Counted from the first letter of the stretch, positions 1-8,741 are shown. The stretch is DNA of 64,000 bases from Gemmatimonadota bacterium (GCA_029262115.1 JAJCZZ010000072.1:1-64000); one strand, 5' to 3'. Notes: generated by a model from the letters alone, not told the origin. Numbers and translations: made by a program.

Positions 1-22
1 GAACCACTCGGAATGAGGCCGC

Positions 23-73
23 AGTCTGGTCCTCCCGCCGGTTCGCTACGCTCACCGCCGGGAGGACCAGACT
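23..73. repeat. Long palindrome at the left edge
   Basis: A perfect 15-bp inverted repeat (arms 23-37 and 59-73) encloses a 21-nt loop containing TTCGCTACGCTCAC. No T-tract follows, so it does not look like an intrinsic terminator. A second structured palindrome at 38154-38223 carries a similar loop sequence (TTCG followed by CGCTCAC). Both lie beside accessory modules, so a REP-like or boundary element is possible, but that is inference. Confidence 0.55.
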
Positions 74-254
74 CCAAACCCCCTCCCACTCCATGCGACA
101 ACTATCCTGACGCCGGGGGGTACCGGAAGTAGGCCGACTCCTGGGCGAGAAGCCGAGGACCATCCGGAGATGGGCAGTCGGCTATAAGCGCCGGGGCAAG
201 GATTACGAACCGGCCATCTTCCCGGTCCACCCTGAGCCGACCGACGTTCCGGCC

Positions 255-764
255 TTGACGTTCCTCGATCTGGTAGAGCTCCTGTTCATCAAGGGGTGCC
301 TCGAGGCTGGCGTGTCGTGGCCGAAAGTCCGAGAGGCCGCGTCGACCGCTGCACGGCTGCTGGGTGCCGATCAGCATCCCTTTGCCCTGAAGCGTTGGTT
401 TGTAGACCCGGCGGGGATCTACCTCATGCTCGGGGAGCAAGAGCGCGACCAGAGCTTGGTTGAGGTCGCGGGGGATGCTCAGGTAGCCATGAAGGAGGCC
501 CTGGCCCCGTATCTGCGTCAACTCGATTTCGACATGCACGGCTTGGCTCAGCGGTGGTTTCCGATGGGGACGACCGAGCCCGTCTTGGTTGATCCACGCC
601 GCTCCTTCGGTGCACCCATCGTCCAGGAGGGAGGAGTCCGAACGGATATCCTCGCTGGGATGTATCACGCTGGCGATTCGGTCCCGACCGTCGCCTCGTG
701 GTTTGAGGTCGAAGAGCACGAGGTCTGGGCTGCAATCCGGTACGAAGAGGGGCGGGCCGCTTGA
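255..764 (+). CDS. DUF433 antitoxin-like protein (5' end damaged?)
   Basis: Likely the antitoxin and DNA-binding half of a DUF433/PIN-like toxin-antitoxin pair. The C-terminal ~50 residues (from RRSFGAPIV to EVWAAIRYE) match the DUF433 pattern of a small helical DNA-binding domain. TTG at 255 is the first ordinary start codon, but the frame is open back to 111 and that stretch encodes a convincing MerR-like helix-turn-helix (EVGRLLGEKPRTIRRW). No ATG, GTG or TTG occurs in frame between the TGA at 108-110 and position 255, while an in-frame ATG at 93 precedes that stop. The natural N-terminus is therefore probably broken by the TGA or by an indel near the G6 run at 115-120. The stop overlaps the toxin TTG start (TTGA), as expected for translational coupling. 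Confidence 0.6.
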   Translation: MTFLDLVELLFIKGCLEAGVSWPKVREAASTAARLLGADQHPFALKRWFVDPAGIYLMLGEQERDQSLVEVAGDAQVAMKEALAPYLRQLDFDMHGLAQRWFPMGTTEPVLVDPRRSFGAPIVQEGGVRTDILAGMYHAGDSVPTVASWFEVEEHEVWAAIRYEEGRAA

Positions 765-1149
765 ACTTCCTCTTCGACAACAACATGTCTCATCCCCTCG
801 CCCGCGCTCTTCGGCTGCTGAACCAACCGGTCACGCATGTCCGCGACATCGAGGGACTTGGACCCGCTGCGCCGGATGACCTGATCCTCAACCATGCCGG
901 AAGCCGGGGTTACTTCATGGTGACCAAAGACCGGCAGATACTTCGGACGCCAGCGTTCCGCGCCATCATCACTGAAGAAGACATCGGGGCCTTTTTCCTT
1001 CACGTCGGGAAGACCAAACAGCTCCGTGCGTGGGAAGAGGCAAAGTTGATGGTGAAGGCCTGGGACAACATAATGCCGAGAGCAATGCGGTTCCCTTCAC
1101 CGCGACGATCCAACGGAACGGCCAGGTCAAGCCGAACAAGGCTGCCTGA
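761..1149 (+). pseudogene. PIN-like toxin (DUF5615 type), frameshifted
   Basis: Resembles DUF5615/PIN-like toxins, putative RNases paired with DUF433 antitoxins. The N-terminal LFDNNMSHPLARAL has the acidic residue expected near the active site, VTKDRQIL is the second conserved block and GAFFLH a core strand. From about 1075 the frame reads an unlikely Arg/Ser-rich tail that continues to 1246. Shifting to the -1 frame near 1075-1078 restores a family-like ending (AESNAVPFTATIQRNG, then QVKPNKAA and TGA at 1147-1149). A one-base deletion around the ATGCCG is the simplest explanation. It starts at TTG 761, overlapping the antitoxin stop. The last third of the toxin is probably not made correctly unless this is a sequencing error. 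Confidence 0.6.
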
Positions 1150-1292
1150 AACCGAGTATGTCTTCTTAGCTGCGGGCAGCCCGCAGGTGTTGGGGTACGG
1201 CGCACGTCGTCTAACCCGGAACGTTACCCGCCATGCCTCCGGGTAGTATGTTCGAGAGAGCCATCAGGGGGGACCGTCTTTCAGGGAAGGCA

Positions 1293-1502
1293 ATGAAGCT
1301 CAGACCGAACCATCAGGTCTATATCGGGGTCCTCCGGGCCATGTCCGCGGAGGATCGCCTCCGAAAGACGCTCGAGTTGTCGGCGTTGACCCGCGAACTG
1401 CTGAGAACGGGGCTACGCCGGCGTCACCCTGATCTCCCTGAGACCGAGTTGCACCAACTCTACCTGCAGCGTCTTCAGAAGAGTTGGGATCGACCGGAAT
1501 AG
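1293..1502 (+). CDS. Small helical companion of nucleotidyltransferase
   Basis: A charged, mostly helical protein of 69 residues starting at ATG 1293, with GGAAGG just upstream. An in-frame upstream start at 1233 lacks a good ribosome-binding site. The core (RAMSAEDRLRKTLELSALTR, then LLRTGLRRRHPDLPETEL) resembles the small proteins commonly encoded directly before nucleotidyltransferase-like genes in two-gene cassettes. The next gene begins 3 bp after its stop, so the two are almost certainly co-translated. Function is unknown; a toxin-antitoxin-like or immunity role is only inferred from the arrangement. Confidence 0.6.
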   Translation: MKLRPNHQVYIGVLRAMSAEDRLRKTLELSALTRELLRTGLRRRHPDLPETELHQLYLQRLQKSWDRPE

Positions 1503-1505
1503 GCG

Positions 1506-2072
1506 ATGACCCAGGCTGACCTTCTGCAGCACGTCGTGGCAACCCTGGAGGACGGGGGGATCGAGTACATGATCACCGGGTCTATCGCGTCGAGTCTCCA
1601 AGGGGAGCCGAGGGCGACTCATGACCTTGATGTGGTAGTCGCGATTCGGGACACTGACGTTGCGGCGGTCCTCGGTGCGTTTCCGCATCCTCGCTTCTAC
1701 GTCGACGCAGGCGCGATTCGAGAGGCGATCCGGACCGAGGGCATGTTCAACGTGATCGACGTTACCGAAGGCGATAAGGTCGACTTCTGGATGCTGACGG
1801 ACCAACCGTTTGATCGTTCGAGATTCAGTCGCCGGATTCGAGAGCGAGCGCTTGGGTTCGAGTTTCAGGTGTCGAGTCCCGAGGATACGATCCTTGCGAA
1901 GCTGCGCTGGTCCAGGATGGGGGGCGAGACCCGGAAACCGTATGTCGATGCCCTTCGGGTCTACGAAGTCCAACAGGAGATACTGGATCACCCCTATCTC
2001 GATGATTGGGCGAATCGACTGGGTGTCGAGGATCTCTGGAAACGTCTCCGACAGGACGCGGAGCCGATATAG
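1506..2072 (+). CDS. Nucleotidyltransferase-like protein
   Basis: A 188-residue protein of the minimal-nucleotidyltransferase superfamily. The segment MITGSIASSLQGEPRATHDL followed by DVVV carries the glycine-serine loop and the Asp-x-Asp pair that bind metal and NTP in this fold. A later SSPEDTILAKLRW block resembles the third conserved region of AbiEii/DUF6036-like members. It sits 3 bp after the small helical gene, so the pair forms one cassette. Enzymatic activity and target (possibly tRNA or protein nucleotidylation) cannot be told from sequence. Both frames look intact, unlike the neighbouring PIN pair. Confidence 0.72.
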   Translation: MTQADLLQHVVATLEDGGIEYMITGSIASSLQGEPRATHDLDVVVAIRDTDVAAVLGAFPHPRFYVDAGAIREAIRTEGMFNVIDVTEGDKVDFWMLTDQPFDRSRFSRRIRERALGFEFQVSSPEDTILAKLRWSRMGGETRKPYVDALRVYEVQQEILDHPYLDDWANRLGVEDLWKRLRQDAEPI

Positions 2073-2149
2073 GATAAGCTGCCCGAATTAGGCCGCGACC
2101 CACTGTTTCGGAGGGGCTGGCCGAGCAGGCCCCACCGGTGCCACCCCCT

Positions 2150-3577
2150 TCACCGCCCCATCAACGCCTCGATGTCCTCCGCAGACCTCGGCGCATTTCC
2201 CGACAGCAGTACCGGCGCGCCGTCCGTGATCAGGATGTCGTCCTCGATCCGGACGCCGATGTTCCACCACTTCGGGTCGATGTCCTCGGCCTCGGGAATG
2301 TAGATGCCGGGCTCGACCGTGATGACCATGCCGGGCTTCAGGGCGCCGTAGAAGCCGGTGTCGTGTACGTCCAGGCCGATGTAGTGGCTGGTGCCGTGCA
2401 TGAAGAAGCGACGGAGACCCTGGGTATCCTGCGGGCCGTTGATCAACTCCAGATCCGCCATCCCCCGGAGAAGGACCCGGGACGCGGCCGCGTGGGTGGC
2501 CTGCATCGGCGCGCCGCCAACCGCGGCGTCGATTCCGGCCTGTTGGGCCGCGAGCACCAGGTCGTAGATCGCTCGCTGCTCGGGGCTGAACCGCCCGCTC
2601 ACCGGCACGGTGCGGGTGACGTCCGCTGAGTATCCGTGGACCTCGGCACCGATGTCGATGACCATGACCTCGCCGGGCCGGGTGACCTTCCGGTTGGTCT
2701 CGTAGTGCAGAATGACCGAATTCTCGCCGCTTCCGACGATCGACGGGAAGCCGGTGTACTGCGCGCCCTCGCGGGCGAACGTGTACTCGATGAGTGCTTC
2801 GATCTGGTACTCGGCCCACCCCGGCTGCACCTGCCGCATGACCTCGCGGTGCGCCTCGGCGGTGATGTCGATGGCCCGGCGCAGACGCTCCATCTCTGCG
2901 GGCGTCTTGACCTCGCGCAGGCCGGTCAGCACCTGTCGGAGCGTCTCGGTGTCGACATTCGGCGAGGGGGGTCCGTCCACCATGTCCGGGCGACCCGCCA
3001 CCTCGTGGAACACGGCGAGCTGGCCGCTCAGATCGGATCCTTCGGCCACGCCGCCGGGCAGGTCCTCCACGAGGATTGTCCGACCCGACAGGACCCGGCG
3101 TGCGATCTCCTCGAACTTCGTGTTGTCCAGCGCCATCTGCAGGCCGAGTTGGCCCTCCGCTCGCTCGATTCCGAAGCGCCGTCCGGTCCAGACCTCGGCT
3201 GCGGGATCGCGCGGGGGAATGAAGAGGATCTCTTCTACGCGGCGGCCCTCGACGTCCACGCCCCCCGGTACCAGCAACAGGGCGGATCCGGGCTCCTCGG
3301 AGCCGGTGAGGTAGTAGAAGTCGCTGTCCTGGCGGTACTGGAAGTTCGTATCGTTGGAGCGTTGCCGCTCCGGCGCCCCGAAAACGAGTGCCACGGCGCC
3401 GTCGGGAATGGCCGCGCGCACCGCGGCGCGCCGGTCGGCGTGGAAGTCGGCGGGAAGGTGATCCGGATCGTACCGGACCGGCGCTTCCGTGGGCATCTGT
3501 GCGGCAGCAGGGAGCGCGCCTCCGATCATGGAGGCGGTCAGCGCCAGGAGGGAGAACCGTCGTCGCAGCATCGTCAT
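2150..3577 (-). CDS. Exported Xaa-Pro aminopeptidase, M24B family
   Basis: A dinuclear-metal aminopeptidase that removes N-terminal residues before proline. The creatinase-type N-terminal domain starts after a clear Sec signal (MLRRRFSLLALTASMIGG, cleavage near AAA-QM). The pita-bread domain carries all five metal ligands in order: two Asp in DIGAEVHGYSADVTRT, His in MHGTSHYIGLDVHD, Glu in TVEPGIYIPE and Glu in RIEDDILIT. ATG 3577 is chosen over the longer frame to 3889, because the extension is Pro/Arg-rich and would bury the signal peptide; ATG 3571 is an alternative. About 475 residues, normal for PepP-like enzymes. Export suggests use of extracellular peptides, in keeping with the M14 peptidase nearby. 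Convergent with the nucleotidyltransferase gene. Confidence 0.88.
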   Translation of the reverse strand: MTMLRRRFSLLALTASMIGGALPAAAQMPTEAPVRYDPDHLPADFHADRRAAVRAAIPDGAVALVFGAPERQRSNDTNFQYRQDSDFYYLTGSEEPGSALLLVPGGVDVEGRRVEEILFIPPRDPAAEVWTGRRFGIERAEGQLGLQMALDNTKFEEIARRVLSGRTILVEDLPGGVAEGSDLSGQLAVFHEVAGRPDMVDGPPSPNVDTETLRQVLTGLREVKTPAEMERLRRAIDITAEAHREVMRQVQPGWAEYQIEALIEYTFAREGAQYTGFPSIVGSGENSVILHYETNRKVTRPGEVMVIDIGAEVHGYSADVTRTVPVSGRFSPEQRAIYDLVLAAQQAGIDAAVGGAPMQATHAAASRVLLRGMADLELINGPQDTQGLRRFFMHGTSHYIGLDVHDTGFYGALKPGMVITVEPGIYIPEAEDIDPKWWNIGVRIEDDILITDGAPVLLSGNAPRSAEDIEALMGR

Positions 3578-3737
3578 CACCCGGTCGTGGTTTGGTTGCG
3601 CACCTGGTAAACCGCCCCGGGGGCTTTCGATCCCGCTGCGGTAGCCCTCACATTGCCCGGGTCTCGGCAGGATGGCACGCCCGGGGCGAGTTCCCGTGAC
3701 CGATGCGTTATCGGCACGCTCTATCAGGGAGGGTTCT

Positions 3738-4880
3738 ATGGATCGTCGCGGCTTCGTCACTTCAGGAATGGCCGCCGGCCTGGCCGGCATCACGGGCGCG
3801 GGTTCTGGGCTGCCCGGCCTCATCCAGGCCGGATCTCTCGGTCGCGTCGGCAAGACGCTCCCCGACGGATCGGTCAAGCTCAGCTCCAACGAGAACCCGC
3901 TGGGTCTCGCGCCTGCCGCGCGGGAGGCCGTCGTGGACGCGCTGGTCCATGCGAACCGGTATCCCCATGACTATCGAGGAGCGCTCTACGACGCGCTTGC
4001 CCGCTCGCTGGGGGTGGGCACGAACAACCTGGTGCTCGGGGCCGGCTCCACGGAGATCCTCCAGATCGCGGTGCAGGCCTTCACCGGTCCGAACGTGCCG
4101 CTCGTCGTGGCCGAACCGACCTTCGAGGACGTGCCGCGCTACCAGCGCCCGTTCGCCTTCGAGTTGCGAGCGGTGCCGCTCACCCGGGACATGGCGCACG
4201 ATCTCCCCCGCATGCGCGAAGCGGCGCAGAACGGAGGGCGCCCCGCCGTCGTGTACATCTGCAACCCCAACAATCCGACCGGAACGCTGACGCGCAGCAA
4301 CGAACTGGACCGGTGGATCGCGGACGCTCCCGAGACCACGCTGTTCCTCGTGGACGAGGCGTACCTCGAGTACGCCGACGACCCGGCCTACCGCACGGCG
4401 CTGCCCTGGATCGAGCGGAAGAGGAACGTGGTGGTCGTGCGAACCTTCTCGAAGATCTACGCGATGGCAGGTATGCGGCTGGGCTACGGCGTGGCCCACC
4501 CCGATACGACGGCGCGGCTGGCCGAGTTCGTCATCCAGAACAACCCGAACGTGCCGGCGGCCTTCGCGGGGCTGGCCTCGCTCGCGGATGACGGACTGAT
4601 CGCGCGGAGCGTCGCAGTCAACGCGGAGTCCAGGGCCATCGCGCACCAGACACTGAACGAGTTGGGGCTGGAGTACCTCCCCTCGCACACGAACTTCATC
4701 ATGCACCGGATCAATGGTGAGCTCAGCAGCTACATCGGGCGCATGGCGGACCTCGGCGTGCGCGTCGGTCGTCCCTTCCCTCCGATGCTCGGCTGGAACC
4801 GGGTGTCGTTCGGACTCCCCAACGAGATGGATCGGTGGGCCGACGCGCTGAAGGGTCTGCGTCGGCAGGGCTGGTTGTAG
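3738..4880 (+). CDS. Tat-exported HisC-like PLP aminotransferase
   Basis: A fold-type I PLP enzyme resembling histidinol-phosphate aminotransferase (SSNENPLGLAP near the N-terminus, NPNNPTGT, DEAYLEY). The Schiff-base lysine is K239 in TFSKIYAMAGMRLGYG. The start at ATG 3738 follows AGGGAGGG and gives a short twin-arginine leader (MDRRGFVTSGMAAG), so the folded holoenzyme is probably exported. That is unusual for an amino-acid biosynthesis enzyme, and there are no his genes nearby. A role in a periplasmic or envelope amine reaction is more likely than histidine synthesis, but the substrate is unknown. The M14 peptidase gene begins 13 bp downstream and is probably co-transcribed. Confidence 0.85.
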   Translation: MDRRGFVTSGMAAGLAGITGAGSGLPGLIQAGSLGRVGKTLPDGSVKLSSNENPLGLAPAAREAVVDALVHANRYPHDYRGALYDALARSLGVGTNNLVLGAGSTEILQIAVQAFTGPNVPLVVAEPTFEDVPRYQRPFAFELRAVPLTRDMAHDLPRMREAAQNGGRPAVVYICNPNNPTGTLTRSNELDRWIADAPETTLFLVDEAYLEYADDPAYRTALPWIERKRNVVVVRTFSKIYAMAGMRLGYGVAHPDTTARLAEFVIQNNPNVPAAFAGLASLADDGLIARSVAVNAESRAIAHQTLNELGLEYLPSHTNFIMHRINGELSSYIGRMADLGVRVGRPFPPMLGWNRVSFGLPNEMDRWADALKGLRRQGWL

Positions 4881-4893
4881 TAAAGGGCCAGCC

Positions 4894-7647
4894 GTGACCC
4901 GTCCGCTTCTTGCGACCGGCGCGCTGCTCGGGGCTCTCGTGTTGGCCGGCACCTCCAACCCCCTGGTCGCCCAATCCCTCCCCACGCCCGAAGCGGTCCT
5001 CGGCTTCCGCCCCGGCGCCGACTATCGCCTGGCCACGTACGAGGAGTCGCTCGACTACTTCAGACGGCTGGACGCGGCGAGCGATCGGATGACGATGGTG
5101 CGGGTCGGCACGACATCGTTCGGCCGTCCGTGGTGGGTGGCGCTGATCTCGACGCCGGAGAATCTGCGGGCGGCGGAGCGGCACAGGGAGATCGCACGGC
5201 GGCTGGCCGATCCGCGCGGTCTTACGGACGAGGACGCTCGGGCACTGGCCCGGGAAGGGCGTGCCATCGTCGACATCAACGGCGGGCTGCACGCGAGCGA
5301 GTCGGCAGGCGCGCAGCATACGATTCAGCTCGCGTACGATCTCGTGAGCGGGGCTGACACCGACCCGCGCATCGCCTCGATTCTCGACAACGTGATCGTG
5401 GCGCTCTGGCCCAGCCTGAACCCGGACGGGCAGACGCTCGTGGCCGACTGGTATCACGACAACGTGGGCACACCGTTCGAGACCGCGCCCACCCCTTTTC
5501 TCTACCAGAAGTACATCGGGCACGACAACAATCGCGATGCCTACATGCTCAACATGGAGGAGTCGCGGGTCCTTACGCGCACGTGGCGGCACTGGGAACC
5601 CCAGATCATCTACGTGCATCACCAGAGCTCGCCGTTCCCGACGCGGATCTGGCTGCCGCCGTTCGCGGAACCCATCGCGGAGTTCGCCCCGCCTCTCATG
5701 TCACGCACGGTAAACACGCTCGGGATGACGATCGCGCAGATGCTCGAGTCCAGGGGGATGCCCGGTTCGGTGCACATGGGCACGGGCTTCGACGCGTGGT
5801 ACCCCGGCTACGTCGACTACCTGCCGATGCTCCAGAACCAGGCGGCCTTTTGGACCGAGACCGCACTCCACCGGTACGCGACGCCGCGCTTCTACACGTT
5901 GGCCGACTTCCCGGAAGGGCGGCGCGACCTGCGCGCGGAGTCGCTGTACCCGAGCCCGTGGACGGGCGGGTGGTGGCGCCTGGCCGACGCGGTGGACTAC
6001 ATGCGCGTGGCGTCGATCGCGGTCCTGGACTGGGCTGCCAAGTACCGAGAGGATCTGCTCTACAACCGGTACCAGTCGGGCCGCGATGTCGTGGCACGGT
6101 ATACGGAAGGCCCACCGTACGCCTACCTCGTCTCGACCGAGCAGCGCGACCCGGTCGCTGCCGTCGAGATGCTCCGCCGGCTCGCCTACAACGGCGTGGA
6201 AGTGCATACGCTGCGCGAGGCGATCACGCACGACGGGGTGACGATGCTGGCGGGTTCCTGGGTGATTTCGATGGACCAACCCTTCGCCGAACTCGTCCGA
6301 CAGGTCATGGAGGTCCAGAGCTACCCCGACCTCCGTGAATACCCCGACGGCCCGCCTGAACAGCCCTACGACGCGGCCGGATGGACGCTCCCCTTCCAGA
6401 TGGATGTCCGTGTCGTGGCGGCGGCGACGCCGCTCGGACCGGCCATGCGAGCTGCCATGACCCCGGCAGTGGGCACCGCCGTCCCGTGGGACGCGGCCGT
6501 CGACGACGCCGCTCCCTTCGACATGGTGGACGGCGTCGGCTTCGACGCCAACGCGACCGCGGCGGGCATACGACCACCGCCCGGGCGGACGACCGGGAGC
6601 GGCGGGGCGCTTCACCTCGATCCGGCCCAGAACAACACGTTCCGGGCGCTCAACGCGGCATGGGACGCGGGCGCCACGGTACGGTTCGACCGGGGGAGCG
6701 GCAGGGGGAGTGACAGTGGAGCGCGCAGCCGCAGCGGAGGGAACGTCGCCTCCACGAACGCGGGAGCCCGGTACGTCGTCACGGGCCTGAGTGGATCGGC
6801 GACCGCGCGGCTGGTCGACGACCTCGCGCTCCGGGCGGCCAGAGGCCCGGCCACCGGCACGGTCGTGCCCCGCCCGCGCGTGGGCCTGTACCGGCCCTGG
6901 ACCGCGAGTATGGACGAGGGGTGGAGCCGCTGGCTACTGGAGCGCTACGACTTCTCGTTCGTGAATCTGCGCGATGCGGAGGTGCGCGGTGGAGAACTGA
7001 GGAGCCGGTACGACGTCATCGTCCTTCCCGCCGAGCGCGTGTCCTCGCTACGGAACGGCCACACGGCCGGCACAATTCCCGCGCAGTATGCGGGAGGGCT
7101 CGGAACGGAAGGCGTCCGCGAGTTGGGGGCGTTCGTCCGGGAGGGCGGCACGCTCGTGTGCATGAACCAGACGAGCGACCTGTGCATCGGTGAGTTCGCG
7201 CTGCCCGTGGACAATGTGGTCGACGGCGTCGGCCGGCAGGACTTCTTCTCCAGCGGCTCCATTCTGGAGCTCCTCACCGACACGTCCCATCCGGTGATGG
7301 CCGGCATGCGAGAACGCGCGCCCGTCTTCTTCGACCGGAGCCCCGTCTTCCGCCCGTCGGACGACTTCGACGGGGCGGTGCTGGCCTCGTACGAGGAGGA
7401 CGGGTCGCCGTTGCTGTCTGGCTACCTCCTGGGTGAGGACCGCATCCGCGGGATGGCGGCGGCCGTCGACGTCCGACACGGCCGCGGTCACGTGGTGCTC
7501 CTCGGATTCCGCCCGCAGTGGCGAGGGCAACCGTTCGGGTCCTTTCGCGTGCTCTTCAACGCACTGCTGTTCACGGAAGAGGTCGCGGCATCCGAGAGCG
7601 GTGCCGAGAACTTCTGGAGTGTACCCGATACCGCGGCGGCGCGTTAG
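4894..7647 (+). CDS. Secreted M14-family zinc carboxypeptidase
   Basis: A 917-residue exported protein. GTG 4894 opens a Sec signal (LLATGALLGALVLAGTSNPL, cleavage near VAQ). The first ~350 residues match the large M14 peptidases: GGLHASESAG supplies the His and Glu zinc ligands (H133, E136), followed by an Asn-Arg substrate block (GHDNNRDAYMLN) and a His-rich strand (YVHHQSS). The C-terminal half is a long domain ending in a GATase-like fold (VGLYRPWTASMDEGWSRW), with an internal Ser/Gly/Arg-rich linker around residues 570-630. Similar proteins are common in Gemmatimonadota and Bacteroidota and are thought to digest extracellular peptides. It follows the aminotransferase closely. Confidence 0.87.
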   Translation: MTRPLLATGALLGALVLAGTSNPLVAQSLPTPEAVLGFRPGADYRLATYEESLDYFRRLDAASDRMTMVRVGTTSFGRPWWVALISTPENLRAAERHREIARRLADPRGLTDEDARALAREGRAIVDINGGLHASESAGAQHTIQLAYDLVSGADTDPRIASILDNVIVALWPSLNPDGQTLVADWYHDNVGTPFETAPTPFLYQKYIGHDNNRDAYMLNMEESRVLTRTWRHWEPQIIYVHHQSSPFPTRIWLPPFAEPIAEFAPPLMSRTVNTLGMTIAQMLESRGMPGSVHMGTGFDAWYPGYVDYLPMLQNQAAFWTETALHRYATPRFYTLADFPEGRRDLRAESLYPSPWTGGWWRLADAVDYMRVASIAVLDWAAKYREDLLYNRYQSGRDVVARYTEGPPYAYLVSTEQRDPVAAVEMLRRLAYNGVEVHTLREAITHDGVTMLAGSWVISMDQPFAELVRQVMEVQSYPDLREYPDGPPEQPYDAAGWTLPFQMDVRVVAAATPLGPAMRAAMTPAVGTAVPWDAAVDDAAPFDMVDGVGFDANATAAGIRPPPGRTTGSGGALHLDPAQNNTFRALNAAWDAGATVRFDRGSGRGSDSGARSRSGGNVASTNAGARYVVTGLSGSATARLVDDLALRAARGPATGTVVPRPRVGLYRPWTASMDEGWSRWLLERYDFSFVNLRDAEVRGGELRSRYDVIVLPAERVSSLRNGHTAGTIPAQYAGGLGTEGVRELGAFVREGGTLVCMNQTSDLCIGEFALPVDNVVDGVGRQDFFSSGSILELLTDTSHPVMAGMRERAPVFFDRSPVFRPSDDFDGAVLASYEEDGSPLLSGYLLGEDRIRGMAAAVDVRHGRGHVVLLGFRPQWRGQPFGSFRVLFNALLFTEEVAASESGAENFWSVPDTAAAR

Positions 7648-7786
7648 AGAAGGAAATGCTGAGTGCGGTCGCTCGGTATAGTAGAGAAGCCAGGGAACCT
7701 CTGCTTACGTGAGGGCTCCCCTGAATACTCGGCTCGCTTGAAGGACCATGTGGGAGAATCCGCGAGCAACCCACCGGAGCAAATCA

Positions 7787-8665
7787 ATGACCCGGACCGT
7801 TCGTCTCGCGACCGTCTGCACCCTCGCCGCTGTCTGGACGCTCCCAGCCGCGACGCCCGCTGCGACCCAGACGGTCCAGGGGCGAATCAGCGAAGACGGC
7901 ACCGACGTCGCTGTCTACGGCGCGGGCGTGGAAATGCTCGACGCTTCGGGCGCGGTCACCGCGCGGGCGACCACCGACGTGACGGGCGGCTTCCTGATCG
8001 ACGTCCCGGACGGACCGACGTTCCGCCTGCGAGTGACGCACATCGGCTACCGGACCTTCACGTCGGATCCGATCGATCGGCCCGGCGCCGATGTCGAAAT
8101 CCGGATCCGCCTGGGGGTGAACGCGATCGCGCTCGACCCGATCACGGTGACCGGCGTCCGGAGCTTCGAGGCCGACCATCTGGCCGACTTCGAGGCGCGT
8201 CGCACGAATCCGGGGCGGGTCGGGGGGCACTTCGTCACCCGCGAGGACATCGAGCGTCGGCCCGTGGCCACGCCCACTCAGCACGTCCTGGGCATCGCGG
8301 GTGTGCGGGTCCAACAGGTCATCACGACCACCGACGTCTTCGGAATGGATCGGAGCTTGATCTACCTCCGCCACGGTGTCGGGGGCGAGTGCCTCGCGAA
8401 TGTGTACGTCGACGGGGTGCGTAGTCAGCAGAGCGTCGACGCCACCATGGACGATCTTCTCGCCAGTCAGAACATTGCGGGCATCGAGGTCTACTCGCGC
8501 CCGGTGACCGTCCCGCCGCAGTACCAGGGCAACCAGCAATGCGGCTCCGTGCTCTTCTGGACGGGACGCCCGGAAGGTGGCGGGTCCTGGTCGTTGGGAA
8601 GGATCCTGACAGGCACGGGACTCCTCGTCGGCCTCGTAGTGGGGAGCCTCCTGGCCATCGGGTGA
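7787..8665 (+). CDS. CarboxypepD_reg/TonB-plug-like exported protein
   Basis: A 292-residue exported protein. ATG 7787 starts a Sec signal (VCTLAAVWTLPAATPAATQT). It is followed by a carboxypeptidase-regulatory-like beta-sandwich (residues ~28-115, with GGFLIDVPDGPTFRLRVTHI and GYRTF) and a TonB-receptor plug-like segment (about 120-260, with LGIAGVRVQQV and YVDGVRSQQ). It ends in a hydrophobic stretch (GTGLLVGLVVGSLLAIG) instead of a barrel. It may be a stand-alone plug domain or a receptor remnant anchored at the C-terminus. The last codons and stop lie in a 37-bp sequence that is repeated just downstream. Confidence 0.72.
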   Translation: MTRTVRLATVCTLAAVWTLPAATPAATQTVQGRISEDGTDVAVYGAGVEMLDASGAVTARATTDVTGGFLIDVPDGPTFRLRVTHIGYRTFTSDPIDRPGADVEIRIRLGVNAIALDPITVTGVRSFEADHLADFEARRTNPGRVGGHFVTREDIERRPVATPTQHVLGIAGVRVQQVITTTDVFGMDRSLIYLRHGVGGECLANVYVDGVRSQQSVDATMDDLLASQNIAGIEVYSRPVTVPPQYQGNQQCGSVLFWTGRPEGGGSWSLGRILTGTGLLVGLVVGSLLAIG

Positions 8666-8741
8666 GCACCTCGAGCACATCGACGCCCACAGCGGAGCGA
8701 CCTACTCGTAGTGGGGAGCCTCCTGGCCATCGGGTGAGCAC
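8633..8741. repeat. 37-bp direct repeat spanning a stop codon
   Basis: Positions 8633-8669, which include the last ~11 codons and TGA of the upstream gene, recur exactly at 8705-8741, 72 bp away. The second copy is non-coding. This looks like a recent local duplication of the gene end. A comparable duplication around a stop codon occurs at 48282-48347. Confidence 0.85.

Noticed and set aside
93-110. TGA at 108-110 as a selenocysteine codon
   Set aside because: No SECIS-like hairpin follows, and DUF433 proteins have no conserved Sec or Cys at that position; a mutation or indel is simpler.
7675-7690. GGTATAGTAGAG as a third copy of the shared dyad
   Set aside because: Only the right half matches; the left ACTATTG half is absent, so it is at most a -10-like sequence.
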